Below are positions 1 to 5,064 of a stretch of 5,064 nt of DNA, one piece after another (the stretch's first letter is position 1; the number at the start of each line of letters is the position of its first letter). A model generated the notes under the pieces. That model worked only from the letters and a program-made list of their open reading frames with translations. It was not told the DNA's origin and searched no databases. Source of the stretch: Gammaproteobacteria bacterium (GTDB taxonomy: Bacteria; Pseudomonadota; Gammaproteobacteria; GCA-001735895); the NCBI GenBank assembly GCA_024763185.1, contig JANTFY010000189.1:1-5064 (forward strand). Reading direction: 5' to 3'. The position numbers and the translations under genes were made by a program.

Positions 1-740
1 AGTTTTTTATCGCGCTCTTCAATCTGTTCAAGCATGCTATTGAAGCGCTCAATAAGAATTCCGATTTCATCATCAGGGCCTTTGGGTAAACGCAAGGTAA
101 AATTCTGTTCGTCAGAAACCTGTTGCATAGCGCCGACCAGGTCATTGATCGGTCCCGAAATCCGTCGCTGCAAGGCAACCGATAACAGGTAAACCAGGGT
201 CATGATGCTGAATATCAGCAGGGCCGCGAGCAACAGGTAGTCAACAATCTGTTTATAAAGACTGTTCAGACTGGCTTCGATATAAACGTAACCCAACACC
301 TCGTCATCCAGCATCACCGGCTTGATCAAGTAAAGATGCTGGAAATCGAAACTGTGATGGCTGGTGAATGCCGGTAAATGCGCTTTAACTAATTTGTAAG
401 CCTGTTCAGATCGGTTTTTGCCAGCATTATTTTCTGTAAAATGGGAGGCAAACACGCGGGCATCGGGATTAAAGATAACGGCTCCCGTCACCGTCTGTTC
501 TGCCAACAGCGACTCCAGCAACGTTGTCGCTGTTTTCGGGTCATCAAAGGATAAGGCCGCCGTCGTGTTTTTACTGATGACCTCAGCCAGCACCTGGATG
601 CGCTGTAACAGCGCCTCGCGATATGCAAAATATTCAAGACTGATAAAACCGAGTGAAGCCACCAGAAGTGCAACACTGGCTATCAACAGCATGCCGGAAC
701 GAATTTTATTGGCGATACTTCGATTGGCCACTTCAATCAT
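1..740 (-). CDS. Membrane sensor with CHASE8-like periplasmic domain and HAMP (N-terminal part)
   Basis: This is the N-terminal 246 codons of an inner-membrane signalling protein; the 3' end lies beyond base 1. Reading from the ATG at 740-738 gives a basic N-terminus, a first membrane helix at about residues 15-37, a periplasmic domain at about 38-165, a second helix at about 166-188 and a HAMP domain at about 189-241. The HAMP shows the ISGPINDL start and the DEIGILIERFN second helix. The stretch around residues 50-90 (ISKNTTAALSFDD, then VTGAVIFNPD) matches the CHASE8 pattern of YfiN-type sensors. The ATG lies one base after the stop of the YfiR-like gene and has a good AGGGAG ribosome site nine bases upstream. 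This fixes the start and implies translational coupling. The frame stays open to the edge and ends in a charged coiled-coil linker (EERDKK). The output domain is not visible: GGDEF diguanylate cyclase as in YfiN, or histidine kinase, are both known behind this front end. Confidence 0.88.
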   Translation of the reverse strand, partial: MIEVANRSIANKIRSGMLLIASVALLVASLGFISLEYFAYREALLQRIQVLAEVISKNTTAALSFDDPKTATTLLESLLAEQTVTGAVIFNPDARVFASHFTENNAGKNRSEQAYKLVKAHLPAFTSHHSFDFQHLYLIKPVMLDDEVLGYVYIEASLNSLYKQIVDYLLLAALLIFSIMTLVYLLSVALQRRISGPINDLVGAMQQVSDEQNFTLRLPKGPDDEIGILIERFNSMLEQIEERDKK

Positions 741-741
741 G

Positions 742-1332
742 CTACTTTGCTCCCTGCGGGGCATCAATCACTGTCGCTAACTGCAACAGCGGTGCGGCGA
801 TGGATAACTGGCCTTGTTTGGCCTGTTTCAGGTTGATGGTAAAACCGATTTTTTTCATCCCGCGGGTAAATTCAATCATTCCACCCTGTTCGGCAAAATC
901 CTCAATATCACTGATCGTCAGTGTCGCTTTATTGTGAAAACGATTTAGGATATTTTTTAGGAAAATCTGCTTTGATTCAGTGATGAACAATATCTGGCAA
1001 GATTTCGTTATGGCATCCGAGTAGCGGTAGTTTGTCACCTCAATCGGCAATCCTTTAACCTTGCGGGTACGTAAAGAGTCGAGCGCTTTGCCGAATACAT
1101 CTTCGCCCAGTACACAGATCGAAAAGCGTTTATTGTCTGATTGCGGCCACTCAATAAATCGGGTCAACTTGTACAATAAGGCGGCCTTGAGTTTGTATTC
1201 GGGCGTTGCCTCGGAACCGGCCAGTAATGTCCGTCCAGGGAATGCCAAGACCGTTATAAACAACATAAACAGGCCGGAATACCTGATAAGTCTAAACAGC
1301 CCAGAAAACATATTTTGGCAAATCCTTTTCAT
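742..1332 (-). CDS. YfiR family periplasmic protein (DUF4154)
   Basis: This is a 196-residue secreted protein of the YfiR/DUF4154 family. In Pseudomonas, YfiR is a periplasmic repressor of the diguanylate cyclase YfiN; a similar role on the adjacent CHASE8-HAMP sensor is inferred here. The N-terminus has basic residues (RLIRYSG), a hydrophobic core at about 20-31 and a likely cleavage near LLAG/SEA (about 37-41). Family hallmarks follow: YKLKAALLYKLTRFIEWP at 46-63, FSICVLGED at 70-78, CQILFI at 112-117, LTISDIEDFAEQGGMIEF at 138-155, and a C-terminal NLKQAKQGQLSIAAPLLQLA. The mature protein has only two cysteines, C73 and C112, the positions expected for one disulfide. The assigned ATG has a weak ribosome site. 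Met8 (1311-1309) is an alternative start with AAAAGG twelve bases upstream, and it would leave a normal signal peptide. The gene starts 34 bases after the receptor stop and ends one base before the sensor gene, so it is the middle gene of an operon. Confidence 0.9.
   Translation of the reverse strand: MKRICQNMFSGLFRLIRYSGLFMLFITVLAFPGRTLLAGSEATPEYKLKAALLYKLTRFIEWPQSDNKRFSICVLGEDVFGKALDSLRTRKVKGLPIEVTNYRYSDAITKSCQILFITESKQIFLKNILNRFHNKATLTISDIEDFAEQGGMIEFTRGMKKIGFTINLKQAKQGQLSIAAPLLQLATVIDAPQGAK
750..755 (-). promoter_or_regulatory. Shine-Dalgarno site for the CHASE8-HAMP sensor gene
   Basis: The minus strand reads AGGGAG here, nine bases before the sensor ATG at 740-738. It lies inside the last codons of the YfiR-like gene. 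It is the clearest ribosome site seen in the window, and it supports the start chosen for the sensor and coupled translation of the two genes. Confidence 0.7.
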
Positions 1333-1366
1333 TTAACAAGATTTCTTATTCTTTGAGTGATTTATT

Positions 1367-3445
1367 TCAGAAATCCAGTCTAAACTGGGCGTAGATAGAA
1401 CGCTCTACTTCTGTCCGTGTGATGAAGTTTTCACCAACAAACTCAGCATGACGATCCTCGTTCAGGTTATGCCCGGTCACGGAAAATTCCATGTTATCGT
1501 CCGGTCTCCAGCCTATCCTCAGGTTCACACTGCTGTAATCATTAATTTTACTATCGACCGAGTAAGCTGACGCAGATAATTCATCCACGTAATACACCCA
1601 CACATCCAACGATAGCTTTTGTGAAAAATCATAGGCGGAACGAATGGATAAATGGTTTTCTGGCGTAGAGCCCGGAACCACCTCTGCCGAAATGTCATCA
1701 TTACTATCGCTGTCTATTGTGTCGGTGATATCGATATAACTGTAAGTCGTTTGTAACCGCCAGTCTTCCTCAACATACCAGTCAAATACCAGCTCCAGGC
1801 CGCGTGCGGTGACCTCCCTTTTATTATCAAATTCGACTTTAGAGGGATACAGGGTTGTATTCGGGATATTGCTAAAATCCAGGCCGGCACCAAAACTGGT
1901 GGTTTCAAAACTGAGAAAATTATCGTAATCATTTTGAAACACGCTTAAATCAATCGAGGTTTTTTCGCTGGGTGTTATGCGGTAGCCCAGTTCAAATGCG
2001 GTCATTTTTTCCGAATCATAATCTTCACTGCCTTCGACCGTGCTGACCAGAGTCGGTACGGGGCCTAACCCCGGAATGACAAAGCCAACGATATTGCCAC
2101 GTCGTTCGACCGCGGAAGGTGTACGCACGGCCCTGGAGATTGAGCTCCACAGGGTGTGCCCCGGTTTGGCCTTCCACAGCAGGCGAGCGCTGGGCTGGAT
2201 TTCGGTTCCGGTGTAGTCGTTATGTTCAAACTTGCTGCCCAGCGTCAAACGTAACGCATCCTGCTTCAGGCTGATTTCATCCTGTATAAAGGCACTGGTC
2301 AGTTCACTGGTTAAATGATCGGGGTTATCGATACCGACACCAAAAGTATTGTCAAATTTGTCTTCTATATGACGGTAACCCAGCCCCCACACCAGGTCAT
2401 GGCCCTCAAATCCCTGGTAACGATGTTGAAAATCAATATCGAAGGTGGTGATTTCCTGGCCCAGGATATCTTCCTGGCGTTCGGTATGGTCGTAATAAAA
2501 CTGCAGGCTGGTTAAAGACTGTTCTGAGAGCGGATTTTCCCAGCGAGCCAACAGGTTATGCCCATTGCTTTCAAATTTATCATTCAAATTTTCAAGCTGA
2601 AACGGCAGGCTGTTGTCCGAGTCAAAAGGATCCAGCCATTTACTTCTTATGATCTGATTGAGGTCGTTTTGATACGTGTCACCCTGCACCGTCCAGGACT
2701 GGTCTGATTCGGTATTGCCATCGATACGGAATCCTGCACGTAAAGATTGCCACTCATCGCCCGCCTGTTGTTCGAGATCGGTTGCATAGGATGAATCCAG
2801 CTGTTTAAACTTGAAATAAGCCCTGCCATCAACGCCTTCTGCCAGGTTAAAACCGTGGCGATAATGGGCAAAATTATCTACTTCATCCCCGCTACCGGCA
2901 ACAAACAATCCACCTTTGGTTTTGGAGGCTGACTTGGTGATAATGTTGATCACGCCATTAACGGCATTGGCTCCCCACAGCGTGGCACCGGGCCCACGAA
3001 TCACTTCAATACGTTCAATATCCTCCAGGATCGTATCCTGGTCTTCCCAATACACGCCGGAATAGGAAGGCGTGTACACACTTCTTCCATCCATCAACAC
3101 CAGCAATTTATTGGCAAACTGGGCATTAAAACCGCGGCTGGATACAGCCCATTTATTACTGTCCATCTTAGCGACCTGAATACCCGGTGCGAGGCGTAAT
3201 GCATCAGCAATAGAAGTCACACCGGAACGCCGGATGTCTTCATTGGTAATCACAAAGATGGCTGCCGCGGCTTCACTCAAGCGTTGTTTCTTTTTTGATA
3301 CCGAAGTGATTTCCATCGACAATAAATCTTCAAGATTTAAATCCAGGAAAGCATCGAGTGGTTCCTCTTCAATCGACAAGGCATTAAAAGAAAGGCTGCA
3401 CAGCAAAGGTAAAGCCAGGGGGGATAGGGCATGAACACTTTTCAT
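1367..3445 (-). CDS. TonB-dependent outer-membrane receptor
   Basis: This 692-residue protein is a TonB-dependent receptor that would take up, or sense, a ligand across the outer membrane using TonB-ExbB-ExbD energy. Residues 1-24 look like a signal peptide, with cleavage possibly after ALS. A short acidic stretch (LEDLLSMEITSVSKK, 38-52) leads into the plug domain at about 55-172. The plug contains ITNEDIRRSG, DALRLAPGIQVA, SRGFN, LVLMDGRSVY, IERIEVIRGPGATLWGANAVNGVINIIT, all typical of the family. EITSVS at 45-50 sits where a TonB box is expected, but it is not a canonical one. The rest is a beta barrel rich in aromatic and acidic residues. It includes the conserved FIQDE and SRAVRTPS segments (about 386-390, 437-444), and the protein ends in QFRLDF with a terminal Phe as in most outer-membrane proteins. 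The length is typical for a receptor without an N-terminal signalling extension, so it is not a FecA-type transducer. The ligand cannot be told from the sequence. It is the first gene of the group with the YfiR-like and sensor genes. Its ATG lacks a clear ribosome site. Confidence 0.93.
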   Translation of the reverse strand: MKSVHALSPLALPLLCSLSFNALSIEEEPLDAFLDLNLEDLLSMEITSVSKKKQRLSEAAAAIFVITNEDIRRSGVTSIADALRLAPGIQVAKMDSNKWAVSSRGFNAQFANKLLVLMDGRSVYTPSYSGVYWEDQDTILEDIERIEVIRGPGATLWGANAVNGVINIITKSASKTKGGLFVAGSGDEVDNFAHYRHGFNLAEGVDGRAYFKFKQLDSSYATDLEQQAGDEWQSLRAGFRIDGNTESDQSWTVQGDTYQNDLNQIIRSKWLDPFDSDNSLPFQLENLNDKFESNGHNLLARWENPLSEQSLTSLQFYYDHTERQEDILGQEITTFDIDFQHRYQGFEGHDLVWGLGYRHIEDKFDNTFGVGIDNPDHLTSELTSAFIQDEISLKQDALRLTLGSKFEHNDYTGTEIQPSARLLWKAKPGHTLWSSISRAVRTPSAVERRGNIVGFVIPGLGPVPTLVSTVEGSEDYDSEKMTAFELGYRITPSEKTSIDLSVFQNDYDNFLSFETTSFGAGLDFSNIPNTTLYPSKVEFDNKREVTARGLELVFDWYVEEDWRLQTTYSYIDITDTIDSDSNDDISAEVVPGSTPENHLSIRSAYDFSQKLSLDVWVYYVDELSASAYSVDSKINDYSSVNLRIGWRPDDNMEFSVTGHNLNEDRHAEFVGENFITRTEVERSIYAQFRLDF

Positions 3446-3448
3446 AAC

Positions 3449-3478
3449 TTGACTATTAAAAGAAATTATTCGTTGACT
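3449..3478 (-). repeat. Short direct repeat AGTCAA upstream of the receptor start
   Basis: The hexamer AGTCAA occurs twice on the minus strand, at 3478-3473 and 3454-3449, 24 bases apart, and the second copy ends three bases before the receptor ATG. The spacing is a little over two helical turns, which is compatible with a tandem regulator site or with chance. The second copy occupies the position where a ribosome site would be expected. Confidence 0.25.
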
Positions 3479-3513
3479 CTAACTATAGACAAGAAATGGC
3501 AAAATGCTGCTGA

Positions 3514-3542
3514 ATTAGAGAATGATTTAGAACCTGCTCCAA
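3514..3542 (-). promoter_or_regulatory. Possible sigma70-type promoter for the receptor-YfiR-sensor operon
   Basis: On the minus strand TTGGAG (3542-3537) and TCTAAT (3519-3514) are separated by exactly 17 bases. The -10 matches TATAAT at five of six positions and the -35 matches TTGACA at three of six. This would start transcription near 3507 and give a leader of about 60 bases before the receptor ATG. It is the best pair I found in the 143-base gap, but AT-rich spacers give such matches by chance. A second -10-like hexamer, TATAGT, lies closer to the gene without a convincing -35. Confidence 0.3.
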
Positions 3543-3588
3543 CCAATTAAGATGAAGCATGTCAGGTTGTCGACAGCCATCGGGATTT

Positions 3589-4548
3589 TTATTGAAAAGA
3601 CGCAAGAGAAAGTCGTTTTTTCCAGACTTTCAACGACATGGAAGGTGTATAGCGAAGATTGACCTTGCCCGCGCCAAGTAAGTGTAATTCACAGGCCCGG
3701 CTTTCGACTATTGGCTTCAGATAGCGCTGTTCAATCGCCGTTAATAATGGCAACAGATTACTTTCAGCCTCCCCCTTTAAAGCATTCAGAATCGATAAAT
3801 CAATGACCAGGCCCCGTTTATCGATATCAGCCACCTTGAAGTCATTCAGTGGGCTGGAGGATCTGGTATACAGCTCACCCAGACGCTGCATCAGGTAGTC
3901 ATCACTGAACCATTGCAAGTCGCTAAAAGACTCACCCCGGTAGTCATCACTGCCCCAGCACCACAAGCTATTGACCTGCTGTTGCTGCTGATTGATGTCA
4001 TGCTGATACAAAAACATCTGCATCTCGTTAAACAACTTGAACCACGCCAGGTTTTTTTTGGACTGTTCAAGATAGTGGGTAACTTTTTTACCCACCGCGG
4101 TCAGGTAATGCGGCAAACCTGTATCCGCCTGGATGTCGGAAAAAGTCATTAACCAGTAATTTTGCGGCAATGCGCTGATATCACAATCTTCTTTAAAATA
4201 ACCTGATAAGTCTTTGATTAATCGATTAATCTCAAGATTTTTTTTTAGCGGAAATACGATTGCGTTGTTGATATCCGATTTTAGAAAAACCGGTTTGAAA
4301 ACCACCTGATGCTCGCCTTTTGTGGCATTGACCGCATAGGCATAGGGCAGGCCCGACTGCTTTAAATCGAGGCGGGAGATCAGCATGCTATCCAGGTCAT
4401 GCGCCTGGTTTTCATGTTGATCGGAAAACCGTAACATCCGGTGTAAACAGGGGGTGCAGTCGCGTAACTGCTCCTCTTCCAGTTCATGCAGGGGAAGATT
4501 GAACAGCCCAGGTATGATCAGCTCTACAACGGGACGTATTTTAAACAT
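3589..4548 (-). CDS. RpfE-type / phosphoglycerate-mutase-like protein of unknown function
   Basis: This 319-residue protein has no signal peptide and no membrane helix, so it is probably cytoplasmic. I assign it to the family annotated as RpfE-type regulatory protein or phosphoglycerate-mutase-like protein. The family pattern is visible: an N-terminal VELIIPGLF (8-16), YWLMTFSD (131-138), a core LFNEMQMFLYQHDIN (172-186), then VNSLWCWGSDD (192-202). The last segment resembles the VNxxWxWG signature near the end of independent phosphoglycerate mutase relatives. The complete set of metal-binding residues of those enzymes is not evident, so catalysis is doubtful; the biochemical role is unknown. 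A five-glutamine run (187-191) separates two core motifs. A CxxC pair (C31, C34) near the N-terminus could be a metal or redox site. The gene contains A9 and A8 tracts. It starts 45 bases after pepN with only a weak GAG ribosome site, so it may be read through from pepN. The family call is from motif recognition. Confidence 0.72.
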   Translation of the reverse strand: MFKIRPVVELIIPGLFNLPLHELEEEQLRDCTPCLHRMLRFSDQHENQAHDLDSMLISRLDLKQSGLPYAYAVNATKGEHQVVFKPVFLKSDINNAIVFPLKKNLEINRLIKDLSGYFKEDCDISALPQNYWLMTFSDIQADTGLPHYLTAVGKKVTHYLEQSKKNLAWFKLFNEMQMFLYQHDINQQQQQVNSLWCWGSDDYRGESFSDLQWFSDDYLMQRLGELYTRSSSPLNDFKVADIDKRGLVIDLSILNALKGEAESNLLPLLTAIEQRYLKPIVESRACELHLLGAGKVNLRYTPSMSLKVWKKRLSLASFQ

Positions 4549-4593
4549 GCTTGCTCAATCTGCCAGATTCTGGTGCCGGAGTCGGTATACGGG

Positions 4594-5064
4594 TCAACTC
4601 TCTGACAAACTGGACGACATCAGTTCGGCCACATCATTGGATAAACCGGGTTTGGACTGGATGCGTACAATCTGCTGTTTCATTTTTTGCGCCAGATCCG
4701 GTTTCATTTTTTTCCAGTTGAGGAAGGCACCGGCCATACGTGAGGCAATCTGCGGATTGCTACTGTCGAGCTCTATAATCTTATCCGCCAGAAATTCATA
4801 ACCTTTACCGGAAGCATCATGGAAGGCCACGGTATTGGCCTGGAAAGCCCCTAACAGTGAGCGTGCACGGTTGGGGTTCAGCAGGTTGAAGGCCGGGTGA
4901 TGTTCCAGTTTAAGTATTTCCTTCAACGCATCATCCGCCTGTGAAGAGGCCTGCGCACTGAACCATTTATCAACCACCAGCGAGGTGTCTGACCATTGCT
5001 CATAAAATGTCTGGAACATGTCGCGTTTAATGGCATTGTTTTCGTGCACGACCGACATCAGGGC
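4594..5064 (-). CDS. pepN: Aminopeptidase N, C-terminal part (5' end outside window)
   Basis: This is the last 156 residues and stop codon of PepN, a cytoplasmic zinc metallopeptidase of family M1 that removes N-terminal residues from peptides. The frame is open to the window edge with two codons (Ala-Leu) before an internal Met at 5058-5056, so that Met is not the gene start. The segment matches the all-helical C-terminal domain of bacterial PepN: a VVDKWFSAQA motif, LLNPNRARSLLGAF, then AFHDASGKGYEFLADKI and LDSSNPQIASRMAGAFLNWKK. These correspond closely to the E. coli end sequence as I remember it (VMDKWFILQA, NPNRIRSLIGAF, NPQVASR). The catalytic HExxH and gating GxMEN motifs are upstream of the window, so activity cannot be judged here. 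The gene ends with TGA 45 bases before the RpfE-type gene and no terminator is evident between them. Confidence 0.95.
   Translation of the reverse strand, partial: ALMSVVHENNAIKRDMFQTFYEQWSDTSLVVDKWFSAQASSQADDALKEILKLEHHPAFNLLNPNRARSLLGAFQANTVAFHDASGKGYEFLADKIIELDSSNPQIASRMAGAFLNWKKMKPDLAQKMKQQIVRIQSKPGLSNDVAELMSSSLSES

Noticed and set aside
418..780. Open frame of 120 codons on the plus strand
   Set aside because: It is antisense to the CHASE8-HAMP sensor gene, whose frame is open, starts at a good ribosome site and gives a recognisable protein. The plus-strand product resembles nothing.
1714..1932. Open frame of 72 codons on the minus strand inside the receptor gene
   Set aside because: It is out of frame with the receptor, which is intact and clearly coding through this stretch.
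3513..3532. Possible Fur box upstream of the receptor gene (GAGAATGATT within an AT-rich block)
   Set aside because: Only the first half resembles the Fur consensus; the second half does not, so iron regulation is not supported.
3565..3578. Near-perfect palindrome GGTTGTCGACAGCC just downstream of the RpfE-type stop, considered as a terminator
   Set aside because: It has no loop, contains an internal mismatch on the minus strand, and is not followed by a U run in the direction of transcription. No terminator is called.
3976..3993. CTG/TTG triplet run (five glutamines on the coding strand) as a microsatellite
   Set aside because: The run is very short and mixed in codons. It sits in a likely loop between two conserved segments and needs no special explanation.
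4563..4573. Inverted repeat CCAGATTCTGG in the pepN to RpfE-type gap
   Set aside because: It has five-base arms around a single base, too short a loop for an RNA hairpin and no U tract. It is probably chance.
4454..4801. Open frame of 115 codons on the plus strand
   Set aside because: It is antisense to the pepN end and the start of the RpfE-type gene, with no recognisable protein features.

Overview
The window looks like a chromosomal segment of a gammaproteobacterium with moderate GC content. This rests on an unmistakable C-terminal end of a proteobacterial-type aminopeptidase N (PepN), a gammaproteobacterial-style TonB-dependent receptor and a YfiR/CHASE8 signalling pair. I cannot place it to genus. 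All five genes lie on the minus strand and the coding density is high. There is no RNA gene, mobile element or CRISPR array.

Read in the direction of transcription (high to low coordinates), two gene groups appear. The first is the 3' end of pepN (4594 to the window edge). It is followed after 45 bases by a 319-residue cytoplasmic protein of the RpfE-type / phosphoglycerate-mutase-like family (3589-4548). After a 143-base gap, which contains a possible promoter, comes the second group: a 692-residue TonB-dependent outer-membrane receptor (1367-3445), a periplasmic YfiR/DUF4154 protein (742-1332), and the N-terminal 246 residues of a membrane sensor with a CHASE8-like periplasmic domain and a HAMP domain (1-740). 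The sensor is cut by the window edge before its output domain. The gaps inside this group are 34 bases and 1 base, so it is very probably one operon.

The second group is the most interesting part. In the known YfiBNR (TpbB) system, periplasmic YfiR holds down the inner-membrane diguanylate cyclase YfiN, which has the same CHASE8-HAMP front end. Here the YfiR-like protein and the CHASE8-HAMP sensor are preceded by a TonB-dependent receptor. This suggests a three-compartment relay: outer-membrane receptor, periplasmic YfiR-like regulator, inner-membrane sensor. What the receptor binds, and whether the sensor ends in a GGDEF, a histidine kinase or something else, cannot be read from this window. 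Individual families are known; I see no evidence for a wholly new system.
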